DNA from: Shewanella jiangmenensis
GTDB lineage: Bacteria > Pseudomonadota > Gammaproteobacteria > Enterobacterales > Shewanellaceae
Reading direction: 5' to 3'
Length of the DNA: 64,000 bases
Assembly (NCBI RefSeq): GCF_018596335.1
Contig: NZ_JAHEPS010000001.1
Location: 1,178,001-1,242,000 of the forward strand
Below the pieces are notes generated by a model. It had not been told where the DNA came from. It saw only the letters and a program-made list of their open reading frames with translations, and made no database searches. This document shows positions 52,502 through 61,791 of this stretch, in pieces. Numbering within the stretch: the stretch's first letter is position 1; the number at the start of each line of letters is the position of its first letter. The position numbers were made by a program, and so were the translations under genes.

Positions 52502-53002
52502 ATGCAGCTGGATTTTTGTCAGTTTGACCGGGACGGCGAAGCCATTCGCGCCATCTTCAACCATGCCATCGCCCACACCACGGCGCTGTATGAATACCAG
52601 CCCCGGGACACGGCGCGAATTCAGGATTGGTTTGCCCAAAAGGCCGGCAAATACCCGGTGCTCGGCGCCTTTGATGAAAATGGCACGTTGATGGGCTTTG
52701 CCAGTTACGGCCCGTTTCGTGGCTTTCCGGCCAACCTGTATTCGGTGGAGCACTCGGTGTATGTGCATCCTGAACATCGCGGCAAAGGCATAGCCGACAG
52801 CCTGATGCGTGCACTTATCAAGGCCGCGACCGAACAGGGGCTGCATATGATGGTGGGCGCCATCGATGCCGACAACGGTGCCAGTATCGCGCTGCATCAA
52901 AAGCTTGGCTTTGAGCACAGCGGCACCTTAAAAGAAGTGGGCTTCAAGTTTGACCGCTGGCTCGATTTAGCCTTTTATCAGCTAAAGCTAGGCCGCAAAT
53001 AA
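52502..53002 (+). CDS. GNAT-family N-acetyltransferase (phosphinothricin-acetyltransferase-like)
   Basis: A 166-residue GNAT protein. The acetyl-CoA motif is VYVHPEHRGKGIADSLMRALIKAA (motif A, R/QxxGxG/A). N-terminal DGEAIRAIFNHAIAHTTALYEY and C-terminal LHQKLGFEHSGTLKEVGFKFDRWLD match the phosphinothricin/methionine sulfoximine acetyltransferase group. It could act on a small amine or amino-acid analogue. It stands alone after the MscS repeat region and is followed by a terminator. Confidence 0.9.
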   Translation: MQLDFCQFDRDGEAIRAIFNHAIAHTTALYEYQPRDTARIQDWFAQKAGKYPVLGAFDENGTLMGFASYGPFRGFPANLYSVEHSVYVHPEHRGKGIADSLMRALIKAATEQGLHMMVGAIDADNGASIALHQKLGFEHSGTLKEVGFKFDRWLDLAFYQLKLGRK

Positions 53003-53029
53003 CCGCAGCCCCGCCTACCTAAAACGCAA

Positions 53030-53060
53030 AAGAGAGCCGATTAGGCTCTCTTATATTGTT
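53030..53060. terminator. Intrinsic terminator after the GNAT gene
   Basis: AAGAGAGCC (53030-53038) pairs with GGCTCTCTT (53044-53052) around GATTA, then a T-rich stretch. Confidence 0.8.
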
Positions 53061-53148
53061 TTTGGCTTTTGGTTTTTGGCTTCAGAGTTGGCGGTCTTAC
53101 GCCTCAAAACCCAAGCTTAAATGCGCTGCCATGTAATCGCCTTGGCGC

Positions 53149-53853
53149 TTAATCACGCAGCCGATAGGTAACTTCCACCCGGTCAGATAGGGTGATGTCA
53201 CCTGACTGATAGCTTGCCCCTACCGCCGCATTGTCGGCCTCCATGGCGGCCGCCTTGTACATCACAGGCCGCACCGGACCCTGCTCGAAGTAGCGGATAT
53301 TCCACACCTTATCGATATCGCTGCCAAAACCTTTGGCAAGCGATTCGGCCTTGCTGCGGGCATCGAGAATGGCAAGCTCGCGCACTTTGGCGCGGGCGGC
53401 GCTGTCATCGACAAGCTCAAAGCTGATGTCACCCACCCGGTTAATGCCTTCAGTCAATGCCGAGTCGAGAATATCGTTCACCCGCGCTAGGTCGCTGATG
53501 CGCACTGTCACCCGGCGATTGGCGCTGTAGCCCACCAGCTGCGGCTCGGCGTCTTTGTGGTATTTGTACTCAGGGTTGATGATAAGGTTGGCGCTCTCAA
53601 TCTGCTCGCGCTTGACCCCGGCTTCTTCGAGGCGGCGGATAAATCCCGCAACCGCCTTGTCGGACGCACCTTTCACGTACTTGGGCGTATCGCCACGGGA
53701 TTGCACCTCCACCGAGATCACTGCGGTGTCGGGGGTGACTTTAAGCTCGGCCACACCTGTGGTTTCAAGGGTCGGAAACTCCGCCGCCAGCGCTGCGGGG
53801 GCTACAGTGGCAAGCAAACTGGCAAGACAAACGGCGGTCAGTGATTTTTTCAT
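53149..53853 (-). CDS. Periplasmic SIMPL-domain protein (YggE-like)
   Basis: A 234-residue periplasmic protein with a signal peptide (ends AALAA) and a SIMPL (DUF541) domain. [20 protein letters not shown] and the [25 protein letters not shown] region are typical. E. coli YggE is linked to oxidative-stress resistance, but no mechanism is established. GGAG upstream supports the ATG at 53853. It diverges from rimO. Confidence 0.9.
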   Translation of the reverse strand: MKKSLTAVCLASLLATVAPAALAAEFPTLETTGVAELKVTPDTAVISVEVQSRGDTPKYVKGASDKAVAGFIRRLEEAGVKREQIESANLIINPEYKYHKDAEPQLVGYSANRRVTVRISDLARVNDILDSALTEGINRVGDISFELVDDSAARAKVRELAILDARSKAESLAKGFGSDIDKVWNIRYFEQGPVRPVMYKAAAMEADNAAVGASYQSGDITLSDRVEVTYRLRD

Positions 53854-53994
53854 GGAATTCTCCTTGGTTTTCAAATCGCTCTACCCGTATAAACGGCGGC
53901 TTTGGCAAAAGGGGTTAAACTTTTTCAAAAAAATTTCCCACGCCGACCTGCACAAAATTTCACCACACACCCTGTACCTTTGGTGCATCTGCGG

Positions 53995-54000
53995 TATAAT
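53995..54000 (+). promoter_or_regulatory. Candidate -10 element for rimO
   Basis: A perfect TATAAT lies 92 bp upstream of the predicted rimO start. No convincing -35 is at the right distance. Confidence 0.35.
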
Positions 54001-54091
54001 CGCGCGCACTTTTTTTGCCGGTATACTCCCGCCCCGCTGCGGGCACAGGTTGCCGGCCCCGATTAGCTCAGCCATTTTCGGAACGCGAACC

Positions 54092-55513
54092 TTGAACAAG
54101 ACAGTCGATACTTTTGATCCCAAGCAGACCACCACTCTCGATGCGCCGGCCAAGACCATTGCCGCCGACTCATCCGACAGCGCAGGCGAAGGCGGTAACC
54201 GCATTGGCTTTGTCAGCCTCGGCTGCCCGAAAAACCTGGTGGACTCCGAGCGCATCCTGACTCAGCTGCGTATCGACGGCTACGAGGTGACCAACAGCTA
54301 CGACAACGCCGACTTGGTGATTGTAAACACCTGCGGCTTTATCGATGCCGCGGTGGAAGAATCACTGGACGCCATCCGTGAAGCGCTGGAAGAAAACGGC
54401 AAGGTGCTGGTAACCGGTTGTCTGGGCGCCAAAGAAGACCAAATCCGTCAGGTACACCCTGACGTGCTGGAAATCACCGGCCCCCACAGCTACGAGGCGG
54501 TGCTGAGTCACGTGCACAAGTACGTACCAAAACCCGAGCACAACCCCTTTACCTCGCTCATTCCGCAAACCGGCGTGAAGCTGACCCCCAAGCATTACGC
54601 GTACCTGAAGATTTCTGAAGGCTGCGACAACCGCTGCACCTTCTGTATCATCCCGGCGCTGCGTGGCGATCTGGACAGCCGCGGCGTAGGCAGCGTGCTC
54701 GATGAAGCCAAGCGTTTGGTCGAGAGCGGCGTGCAGGAAATTCTAGTGGTGAGCCAGGACACCTCCGCCTACGGCAAAGACAAGGGCGGCCGCACCGACT
54801 TCTGGAACGGTATGCCAGTAAAGCAAGACATCACCACCCTCGCCCGCCAGCTTGGCAAAATGGGCGCCTGGGTGCGTCTGCACTACGTTTACCCTTACCC
54901 TTGGGTTGACGAGCTGATCCCGTTGATGGCCGAAGGCCTGATCCTGCCGTACCTCGACCTGCCGCTGCAGCACGCCAGCCCACGCGTCCTGAAGATGATG
55001 AAGCGCCCCGGCCGCATCGACCGTCAGCTCGAAGCCATCAAGAGCTGGCGCGAGATCTGCCCGGATCTGGTGATTCGCTCTACCTTCATCGTCGGCTTCC
55101 CCGGCGAGACCGAAGAAGACTTCCAGCTGCTGCTGGACTTCCTGCGTGAAGCACGCCTCGATCGCGTTGGCTGCTTCAAGTACTCCGAAGTCGAAGGCGC
55201 CGTGGCCAACACCCTGGCCGAGCTTATCAGCGAAGAAGTCAAAGAAGACAGATACGAGCGCTTTATGGCGGTGCAGGCCGAGATCAGCGCCGAACGTTTG
55301 GCCCGTCTGGTTGGCCGCGAGCTGGATATCCTGATTGATGACGTGGACGAAGAAGGCGCCATAGGCCGCTCTTACGCCGATGCTCCGGAAATCGACGGCA
55401 TGGTATTTATCAACGGCGAAACCGAACTGACCCCGGGCGACATGGTACGTGCCCGCATCGTGGCCTCAGACGAGCACGATCTCTGGGCGGAGCTTGTGGC
55501 TCTGGAAGACTGA
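54092..55513 (+). CDS. rimO: Ribosomal protein S12 methylthiotransferase RimO
   Basis: This radical-SAM enzyme adds a methylthio group to Asp of ribosomal protein S12. About 473 residues; the MTTase N-terminal domain ([15 protein letters not shown]), the radical-SAM Cys motif in [12 protein letters not shown], and a C-terminal TRAM-like domain ([19 protein letters not shown]) are present. The start is a TTG at 54092; the N-terminal tail of about 35 residues before [10 protein letters not shown] matches the extended N terminus of Shewanella RimO. A much longer open frame from 53555 is an artefact of overlap with the divergent gene. The terminator at 55546 ends the unit. Confidence 0.95.
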   Translation: MNKTVDTFDPKQTTTLDAPAKTIAADSSDSAGEGGNRIGFVSLGCPKNLVDSERILTQLRIDGYEVTNSYDNADLVIVNTCGFIDAAVEESLDAIREALEENGKVLVTGCLGAKEDQIRQVHPDVLEITGPHSYEAVLSHVHKYVPKPEHNPFTSLIPQTGVKLTPKHYAYLKISEGCDNRCTFCIIPALRGDLDSRGVGSVLDEAKRLVESGVQEILVVSQDTSAYGKDKGGRTDFWNGMPVKQDITTLARQLGKMGAWVRLHYVYPYPWVDELIPLMAEGLILPYLDLPLQHASPRVLKMMKRPGRIDRQLEAIKSWREICPDLVIRSTFIVGFPGETEEDFQLLLDFLREARLDRVGCFKYSEVEGAVANTLAELISEEVKEDRYERFMAVQAEISAERLARLVGRELDILIDDVDEEGAIGRSYADAPEIDGMVFINGETELTPGDMVRARIVASDEHDLWAELVALED

Positions 55514-55545
55514 TCCTCAATGCCGACTGAGGTTATCGCATTAAG

Positions 55546-55570
55546 AAGCGGGCCCTGTGCCCGTTTTTTT
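55546..55570 (+). terminator. Intrinsic terminator after rimO
   Basis: CGGGC (55549-55553) pairs with GCCCG (55559-55563) around CCTGT, followed by TTTTTTT. Confidence 0.8.
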
Positions 55571-55601
55571 ATGGCCAAAAACTGAAGAAAAAGCAGGCGC
55601 A

Positions 55602-55808
55602 TCAGCAAGGCAGCAAACACAAACCCCAGAAATCAAAAGGGGCATCGCCCTTGTGCTGATGCCCCTTGTGGTTGCGTTCCTTACGCTGGTAGGAACCTTT
55701 GCCTTTTTTGGATTTTTCCACCCGCTGGCGAAATAAATCCGATGTCACCAGCGCCTTGATGGCGTTATCGCGGATGTCGCCGCGGCCGTGTTCATGGCTT
55801 TTGCTCAT
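55602..55808 (-). CDS. arfA: Alternative ribosome-rescue factor ArfA
   Basis: A 68-residue protein. [31 protein letters not shown] matches the ArfA core that recruits RF2 to stalled ribosomes when tmRNA fails. The basic KGKGSY segment binds the empty mRNA channel. The C terminus is hydrophobic ([11 protein letters not shown]), as expected for the degradation-prone full-length form. AGGAG precedes the ATG at 55808. A 10-bp hairpin lies inside the reading frame (55637-55667), as in other arfA genes; it should truncate the mRNA so the protein is made only without trans-translation. Confidence 0.93.
   Translation of the reverse strand: MSKSHEHGRGDIRDNAIKALVTSDLFRQRVEKSKKGKGSYQRKERNHKGHQHKGDAPFDFWGLCLLPC
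55637..55667 (-). terminator. Intragenic hairpin of arfA (terminator or RNase III site)
   Basis: On the arfA strand AAGGGGCATC (from 55667) pairs with GATGCCCCTT (to 55637) around an 11-nt loop, followed by TTTGATTT. It covers codons of about residues 48-57 of 68. E. coli arfA is truncated at a comparable hairpin by RNase III cleavage or termination; which applies here is not known. Confidence 0.88.
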
Positions 55809-55994
55809 GGATACTCCTGCAGATAAAAAGCTGCTTAAAAATCGTGCCGATAATACGGCAACAGCGGTTGACAGATCCAGATAAAAATTCACGTTCCAGC
55901 AACGCTTTGCTATTCCGCTTCGACAAAATTCTGTGTAACTTCATTGGGGTGAACCTCGTAACCATAACCAGAATAATATCCGGAGTTCAATTCG

Positions 55995-57068
55995 ATGCGG
56001 CTGCTGTTTGCCCTGTTGTTCATCGTTGCCCTGCCCAGCTGGAGCTGTGTGCTGACCATGGGTTATCGCACCAGCGAACGCCTTCCCTATATTAATGCCG
56101 AGCCTAATAACACCGGGGTGTTTGTCGAGCTTTACCGCAGCGCCGCCAAACGGATTGGCTGCGAGCTTGAAGTCGTGCGGGCACCAAAAAACCGCATTAT
56201 CCGCGACCTGATGCACGGCAATATCGACTTCTACCCAAGCCTTGGCTTTAACCGCGACCGGCTGCGCTTTACCCACTTCATTGCCAACGGCCTGCCCGAG
56301 CACTATATCGGCGTGAGTCGCGACAATATCCCTGAAATCCGCAGCACCGCCGAAGTGGCGAACCTTGGCATGCTGCTGTTGATGTCGCCGGGCGGCTATG
56401 ATCTGGGCGGCTTGCCACCGGGCATAGAAAAGCGCCAGCCGATGGATTTGGATGTGCCCAAGGCATTGTCGATGCTTAAAGCCAGCAAGGGCGACTTTTT
56501 CATTTACGATGAATATACCTTGAGTTATTACATCGAACGCGACCAAATCAGCGGCCTTAAACTGCATCAGCACTGCTGCGAGGCCGAGCGGGAAATGTAT
56601 CTGGGGTTTTCCCGTAAAAGCCCGCATTATCAGGATGAAACCAACCCGGATTTTCGAACCGACCTCCCGATAGGCCCAAGCAATCAACCCAAACGCAGCA
56701 GCGAGGGCAGCATAGCCCATCGCTTTGCCGCCGAGCTTGAAAAGATGCAGCAGGAAGGCACCACAGACGCCATGCTGCAACTCGCCATTTACCCCAAAGC
56801 ACGCGAGCTTTTGGAGCGCAGTGAAGCCAGGGCGACCCTGCCAGCGCCAGAGCCGCAAACCGCAACGCCAGAAGCTGCAAAGCCAGAAACTGTTCCAGTA
56901 CCGGAAACTCAAACAGAAAACGAAGCTGAAACTACGACTGAAGCTCGGGCTGAAATCGGGCCTGAAAAAGCACAGCCGGAAACCAATCAGACCGAGCTTC
57001 CTAAGCTTGATGCAGAATCTGCGGAAAAAGAAGCCGCCCCCAGACTCGACCGGCCTCGCCCGACTTAA
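55995..57068 (+). CDS. Periplasmic solute-binding-like protein with long acidic C-terminal tail
   Basis: A 357-residue secreted protein. The signal peptide ends near PSWS. Residues about 20-270 resemble family-3 extracellular solute-binding proteins (GYRTSERLPYINAEPNNTGVFVELYRSAAKRIGCELEVVRAPKNRIIRDLMHGNIDFYPSLG). The segment about 275-357 is a Glu/Pro/Thr-rich, low-complexity tail with TETE/PEA repeats, unlike usual binding proteins. No transporter gene is nearby, so it may be an orphan sensor or polar-amino-acid-type binding protein. CGGAG precedes the ATG. Confidence 0.78.
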   Translation: MRLLFALLFIVALPSWSCVLTMGYRTSERLPYINAEPNNTGVFVELYRSAAKRIGCELEVVRAPKNRIIRDLMHGNIDFYPSLGFNRDRLRFTHFIANGLPEHYIGVSRDNIPEIRSTAEVANLGMLLLMSPGGYDLGGLPPGIEKRQPMDLDVPKALSMLKASKGDFFIYDEYTLSYYIERDQISGLKLHQHCCEAEREMYLGFSRKSPHYQDETNPDFRTDLPIGPSNQPKRSSEGSIAHRFAAELEKMQQEGTTDAMLQLAIYPKARELLERSEARATLPAPEPQTATPEAAKPETVPVPETQTENEAETTTEARAEIGPEKAQPETNQTELPKLDAESAEKEAAPRLDRPRPT

Positions 57069-57108
57069 CTGGTCTTCCCTGAATAATCTGCCTCGCCGAG
57101 ATCGATCG

Positions 57109-57149
57109 GATCCTGATCACAGATCCTGAACCACGGATCCTGAACCAGC
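57109..57149 (+). repeat. 13-14-bp tandem repeat downstream of the binding-protein gene
   Basis: GATCCTGA occurs at 57109, 57122 and 57136, the last two units sharing 12 of 14 bases (GATCCTGAACCASS). It starts about 40 nt after the stop (57068) and precedes a terminator. Confidence 0.82.
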
Positions 57150-57240
57150 GATCGGCCCTTGGTTAACTGGCTTGGAAACGCCGCAGCAACTTAAACCCAA
57201 GGCCTATTCGCGTCGGGATAAAGACACTATCAGCAACAAA

Positions 57241-57262
57241 AAAGCCCCGCACGCGGGGCTTT
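57241..57262. terminator. Bidirectional intrinsic terminator
   Basis: AAAGCCCC (57241-57248) pairs with GGGGCTTT (57255-57262) around GCACGC, between the binding-protein gene and the convergent pmbA gene; preceded by an A-run. Confidence 0.85.
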
Positions 57263-57316
57263 CCTATTCTGCTTGATTTCAGGCTTGCTATTCAGAAGCA
57301 AGCATCAAAACCGACC

Positions 57317-58660
57317 TCAGTTACCGGCCACCTTCATCTTGTCCAGCAGTATGCCGCCGGTGCGGATGGAGGAGCGCAGATCCCTATCCTGACTCACCGC
57401 CTGAATGCTGCGGTACATGTCTTTAAGGTTGCCGGCGATGGTGATTTCTTCCACCGGATAGAGAATTTCGCCGTTTTCCACGTAAAAACCGGCAGCGCCG
57501 CGGGAGTAGTCGCCGGTCACCATGTTCACGCCCTGACCCATTACCTCGGTAACTATCAGGCCAGTGCCCATCTGGCGCACCAGCGCATCGAAATCCATGC
57601 CGCTGTCGCTTAAGGTCCAGTTGTATATACCACCGGCGTGGCCTGTGTTGGTCATGCCAAGCTTGCGGGCGGAATAGGAGGTAAGCAGGTAAGTCGCGAG
57701 CACACCGCTTTGGATGATGTCGCGCTCAACCGTGGCCACCCCTTCGCTGTCGTAGGGGGCGCTGGCAAGGCCCGCGAGCAGATGCGGCTCTTCACGGATG
57801 CTGAGCCATTCAGGGAACACCTGAGTATCGAGTGCATCCAGCAGGAAGCTTGATTTACGGTACAGGCTGGAGCCGCTGATGGCGCTGATAAGATGCCCAA
57901 TGAGCCCGGTGGCAACCTCATGGGCAAACAGCACCGGCATGGTACCTGTGGCAATTTTGCGGCCACCGAGGCGGCTTAAGGTCTTGGCGGCGGCCTTTTG
58001 CCCCACCAGCTCAGGGGCTAACAGCTCTCCGTAGCGGCGCGACATGGTGTAGTCGTAATCGCGCTGCATATTGCCATCGTCCTCTTCGCCAATCACCACG
58101 CAGCTTAAGGAGTAACGGGACGAGCAGTAGCCATTGAGAAAGCCGTGGCTGTTGCCGTATACCTTGATGCCGGTGTGGGCGTTGGCGCTGGCGCCATCGG
58201 AATTTTTGATGCGCGGATCGGCATCGAGCGCTGCTGCCTCGGCGCGAATGGCGAGCTCGGCCAGTTCATCCGGGGTCAGGGTCTCGGGATGGTACAAATC
58301 CAAATCGCGAATGTCTTTTGCCATCAGCGCGGCATCGGCCAGACCATTGTAAGGATCGGATGAGGTATAGCGGGCGATATCATCGGCGGCCTTTACCGCC
58401 TGACGAATGGCCTCGGGGCTTAAGTCAGAAGTGGACGAGCTGCCCTTGCAGCCATCGCGGTATACAGTGATCCCAAGGGCACCGTCCTTGTTGAACTCCA
58501 CGGTTTCCACTTCCTTGAGGCGGGTGGACACCGACAATCCCTGTTGTTTGGAAATCGCCACCTCAGCGGCACTGGTGCCGAGGGTGTTTGCGTAATCCAA
58601 GGCCATGGCCACTGCGTCTTTCAGGGCCGCCATTTCCACTTCAATCTTGTTAGATGACAC
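57317..58660 (-). CDS. pmbA: Metalloprotease PmbA (TldE)
   Basis: PmbA/TldE is the TldD partner that matures microcin B17 and degrades CcdA; in most bacteria its native substrate is unclear. 447 residues, full length. [22 protein letters not shown] and [50 protein letters not shown] are characteristic. The HExxxH-type motif is in the TldD partner, not PmbA, and is not seen here. It diverges from darP, as in many gammaproteobacteria. Confidence 0.95.
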   Translation of the reverse strand: MSSNKIEVEMAALKDAVAMALDYANTLGTSAAEVAISKQQGLSVSTRLKEVETVEFNKDGALGITVYRDGCKGSSSTSDLSPEAIRQAVKAADDIARYTSSDPYNGLADAALMAKDIRDLDLYHPETLTPDELAELAIRAEAAALDADPRIKNSDGASANAHTGIKVYGNSHGFLNGYCSSRYSLSCVVIGEEDDGNMQRDYDYTMSRRYGELLAPELVGQKAAAKTLSRLGGRKIATGTMPVLFAHEVATGLIGHLISAISGSSLYRKSSFLLDALDTQVFPEWLSIREEPHLLAGLASAPYDSEGVATVERDIIQSGVLATYLLTSYSARKLGMTNTGHAGGIYNWTLSDSGMDFDALVRQMGTGLIVTEVMGQGVNMVTGDYSRGAAGFYVENGEILYPVEEITIAGNLKDMYRSIQAVSQDRDLRSSIRTGGILLDKMKVAGN

Positions 58661-58824
58661 TGTATCGCTCGAGTTAAGGGCAGAATTGGTCTAAGCATAA
58701 CAAAGGCCACCGGCAAATCACATCCACAAATCGGCGCTTACCCCCTTCCTTCGCAGGACTTATTCGCGCCGCCACCCGCTTAGTGGTAATATTGCCGGAT
58801 TGCGTGAAATGAGGTTTTGAGTAA

Positions 58825-59391
58825 ATGAACGTTGTTGGCGATCCAGAGAATTTCAAACAGCCCTATGATGATGACGAAAACTACGTCAGTAAGTCGTCCG
58901 TCAAGCGGGAATCCCATGCCGCCCAGGAGCTTGGCAAGCGTCTGCTTAGCCTGAGCAGCAGCCAGCTTGGCAAGTTGGAGCTGGACGAGATCCTGCTGGA
59001 AGCCCTGACGGCCGCCAAAAAGATCAAGGCCAACAGCGAAGCCCATCGCCGCCAGCTGCAGTACATCGGCAAACTGATGCGCAATATCGAGACCGAGCCG
59101 GTACTGGCTGCGCTGGATAAACTCGCCAATCGCAACAACTCTGAAGCTGCCCGCGTGCACGTGCTGGAAAAGACCCGCGACCGCCTGCTCAGTGAAGGCG
59201 ACAGCGAAATTCAGCAGTTGGTCGAAGCCCATCCGGCGCTCGACCGCCAGAAGCTGCGCCAACTGGTGCGGGCCCTTGCCAAAGAAGTGGCCACCGAAGC
59301 CGCCAAGGAAGAATCAAACCCAGCCAAAGCGCTGGAATCCAAGCCCGGTAAAGAGCTGCTGAAATACCTGCGCGACGGAATGGCTAGCTAA
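58825..59391 (+). CDS. darP: Ribosome-associated protein DarP (YjgA family)
   Basis: A 188-residue DUF615 protein that helps mature the 50S subunit. SKSSVKRESHAAQELGKRLLSLS and LGKRLL... with the central KIKANSEAHRRQLQYIGKLMR match YjgA. It is divergent from pmbA, the conserved arrangement. The last four codons (ATG GCT AGC TAA) are the first unit of a tandem array. Confidence 0.95.
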   Translation: MNVVGDPENFKQPYDDDENYVSKSSVKRESHAAQELGKRLLSLSSSQLGKLELDEILLEALTAAKKIKANSEAHRRQLQYIGKLMRNIETEPVLAALDKLANRNNSEAARVHVLEKTRDRLLSEGDSEIQQLVEAHPALDRQKLRQLVRALAKEVATEAAKEESNPAKALESKPGKELLKYLRDGMAS

Positions 59392-59429
59392 ATGGCGAGC
59401 TAAAATGACGGGCTAAAAAGACAAGCTAA
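59380..59429 (+). repeat. Stop-codon-containing tandem repeat at the end of darP
   Basis: Four units end in GCTAA: 59380-59391 (own last codons and stop), 59392-59403, 59404-59416 and 59417-59429. The first two are ATGGCTAGCTAA and ATGGCGAGCTAA. All carry TAA; the frame shifts after the second unit. Confidence 0.93.
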
Positions 59430-59445
59430 GCTTGTCCGCCCAAGC

Positions 59446-59471
59446 AAAAGCCCCGCGACGCGGGGCTTTTT
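59446..59471. terminator. Bidirectional intrinsic terminator
   Basis: AAAAGCCCCGC (59446-59456) and GCGGGGCTTTTT (59460-59471) around a 3-nt loop, between darP and the end of the convergent export operon. Confidence 0.9.
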
Positions 59472-59486
59472 GTTATCTATCAAGGC

Positions 59487-60644
59487 TTAATCAGTAAAGC
59501 GCGAGAGCCGCCACTTAAGGCCGATATACGCAAGCACAAAGTAGAGCAGACTTAAGCCCCACAGCAGCAGCCACTCGGTGTGCACCGCTGAGAACCCCGC
59601 GCCGAGCTGATTGAGTTTGAGCATGCCAAAAATCGCCGGCACCGCCGGAATAACCTTGGACACCATCACCAAAGGCTCGGGGATAAGCGATAAAGGCCAG
59701 ACAAAGCCGCTGACAAACAGCACCGGCATGGACGCGAGAAGCATCACCTGAGTCGGCATATCGCGGCGCACAAACAGGGTACTCACCGCAATGCCCGCAA
59801 ACAGGGTCGAGAGTAAAAACGGCAAGGCAAACAGCGCCATGTCCATCAGCGACGACTGCACTGTTACCCCATACCAGTGATAACACCAGCCAAGGTAAAA
59901 ACTGCCAAACATCAGATAAATCAGCGCAAATGCCAGCGCCCGGCCGCACAGCAGTTTAAGCGGCGACAGCTGCCGCCAGTAGTCGCTGCCGCCATCCGCA
60001 CTCGCCCTGCCCCACTGACCAGCGCCGAGAATGCCGGTACCGATAAGCAGCGTCTGATGCAAAATCAGCAAAAACAGCCCCGGCACCACATAAGGAATGT
60101 AACCCAGGCTCGGGTTGTAGGCGGGCACGGCATTGAGATGCATAGGATTCAATTTAAGCGCCGCGCCGCTGAAGGACTCGCCGCGACTCAAAAGCCCCAA
60201 TAGCTGCACCGATTTGGCGGCATCCATCCCCGCCGACACCAGGCCTTCTACCAGCGCCGAGTACACCAAAAAGTAACTGGCATCGCCGCCATAGCTTAGG
60301 GTCGCGCCCTTACCCAGCAGCAGGTCACGCTTGAATCCACTGGGGATCACCAAGAGGCCGTGAAACTTACCGCTGGCAATCATGGCCTTGGCCTCGCCCA
60401 CACTACCCGCCGCCGCAGCCACCTGAATTTTCGGGCTGGCATCGGCGTGGCGAATAAGGGTGCGACTTAAACTGGTGTTATCCAAATCCACCACCACCAG
60501 CGCCTGCTCGGTCGGCACCTGATGCAGGTAAGGCAAGGGATAGAGCACGGCGTAAAACAGCACCCCACCAAACAGGGTCACCGCAATCGCCTTGTCGCTG
60601 ACGATGGCCTTAAGCTCGCGAAGGATGAGTCGAAGCAGGCTCAT
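59487..60644 (-). CDS. ABC-2-type permease (last gene of export operon)
   Basis: A 385-residue inner-membrane ABC-2 membrane-3-type permease: one helix at about 20-36, a large extracytoplasmic domain to about 175 (LVVVDLDNTSLSRTLIRHADAS), then five hydrophobic segments at the C terminus. Overlaps the upstream permease by 4 nt (ATGA). It pairs with that gene, so the two could form a heterodimeric pore, as in YbhS/YbhR. No ATPase gene is visible in the operon. Confidence 0.88.
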   Translation of the reverse strand: MSLLRLILRELKAIVSDKAIAVTLFGGVLFYAVLYPLPYLHQVPTEQALVVVDLDNTSLSRTLIRHADASPKIQVAAAAGSVGEAKAMIASGKFHGLLVIPSGFKRDLLLGKGATLSYGGDASYFLVYSALVEGLVSAGMDAAKSVQLLGLLSRGESFSGAALKLNPMHLNAVPAYNPSLGYIPYVVPGLFLLILHQTLLIGTGILGAGQWGRASADGGSDYWRQLSPLKLLCGRALAFALIYLMFGSFYLGWCYHWYGVTVQSSLMDMALFALPFLLSTLFAGIAVSTLFVRRDMPTQVMLLASMPVLFVSGFVWPLSLIPEPLVMVSKVIPAVPAIFGMLKLNQLGAGFSAVHTEWLLLWGLSLLYFVLAYIGLKWRLSRFTD

Positions 60645-61789
60645 AGGGCATGCTCCGTGTTGCCGGTTTGTGCCAAATCCTGTGCCCGCAGCCCCTTGGC
60701 TGCCAGCAAATAAATTGGCACCAGCAGCAGTAAAAAGGGCGCGAAAGAGAGGAGTTTAACGAGCAGCTCAGCGCCGCTGACGCCGTAGCTCACCAGCGCA
60801 ATGTGCGAATCGATATAATGGCTCGATGGCATCAAAAGCCGCCAATACTGCGCCGCCTCCGGCATATCGTGCACCGGAAAGGTCACGCCCATAAAGGCAA
60901 ACGCGGGAGCAAACAGCGCGGTGCAAAAGCTCACCACCCGCGCGGCTTCCTGCATAAGAAGGAAGATAAAGGCCACCATCAAAAAAACCGCCAGCAGCAT
61001 GGCGACCATGGCAGGCACCAGCCACAGCACCGAGCCTGCCAGCGGCAGCGCCAGAAACCCAAACAGCAGCGCGTGGATAAACAGCCCCTGCGCCAATAAC
61101 AGCGGCAGATAAAACACAAACTTGGCGGCGAACCGCTTCAGCAATGGCGTGGCAGTTGGCTCTGCCAGCTCCCGATTAAGGGCATTGGCAAACACCAGCA
61201 TGGCAACAAGCTGCCACAGGGCAATCAGCACAGGCGGCACCAAAAAGCCCACGTAGTTGTTGTTGCGGTTAAACAGCGCCGTGGTCTGGGTTCGGATGGG
61301 CGCCATATTCACTTTTGCCTGATGGGGGCTCGCGCCCGAGGCAAGCTGTTTGGTGTAGGCCAAAGGCTTCATGGCGTCGGCGATGGCAAGTTGCAGATTG
61401 GCGGCAAGCAGCTTACCCACCAGCAAAAACTGGCCGTTGTAACGCACATCGACCGTCGGCTCGGCGCCTGTCATTAGCTCGCGGCTGAAACCGGCGGGCA
61501 CCACCACCAGCGCATACACCTCGGCGCGGTTCATGGCTGCGACCGCATCATTAACATTGCCAAAAGAGCTCGGGCTCGCCACCGGGCTTGCCGCCACATG
61601 GCGACCAAGCTCACGGCTGATGCTGCTGTTATCCAAATCCACCCAGGCCACCGGCAGTTGGCGTGGCAGAGCGGCGCTGAACAGCCACCAGAGCGCCAAC
61701 ATAGAGACCAGCGGCAGCCAGCTTGCCAGCGCCAGCTGCCACGGGCTTTGCCAGAGCGCGCCGAGCTCGCGGCGCAGCAAGGCCTGCAT
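60641..61789 (-). CDS. ABC-2-type permease
   Basis: A 382-residue homologue of the downstream permease, with the same plan (WVDLDNSSISRELGRHVAASP in the periplasmic domain, C-terminal helices). GGGAG 5 nt upstream supports the ATG at 61789, 2 nt after the HlyD stop. Gene order TolC, HlyD, permease, permease resembles ybhG-F-S-R except that the ATPase (YbhF) is absent. Confidence 0.88.
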   Translation of the reverse strand: MQALLRRELGALWQSPWQLALASWLPLVSMLALWWLFSAALPRQLPVAWVDLDNSSISRELGRHVAASPVASPSSFGNVNDAVAAMNRAEVYALVVVPAGFSRELMTGAEPTVDVRYNGQFLLVGKLLAANLQLAIADAMKPLAYTKQLASGASPHQAKVNMAPIRTQTTALFNRNNNYVGFLVPPVLIALWQLVAMLVFANALNRELAEPTATPLLKRFAAKFVFYLPLLLAQGLFIHALLFGFLALPLAGSVLWLVPAMVAMLLAVFLMVAFIFLLMQEAARVVSFCTALFAPAFAFMGVTFPVHDMPEAAQYWRLLMPSSHYIDSHIALVSYGVSGAELLVKLLSFAPFLLLLVPIYLLAAKGLRAQDLAQTGNTEHAL

Positions 61790-61791
61790 GC

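Noticed and set aside
53555-54091. Long in-frame extension upstream of rimO.
   Set aside because: It is antisense to the SIMPL gene. The TTG at 54092 and the RimO homology start explain the gene.
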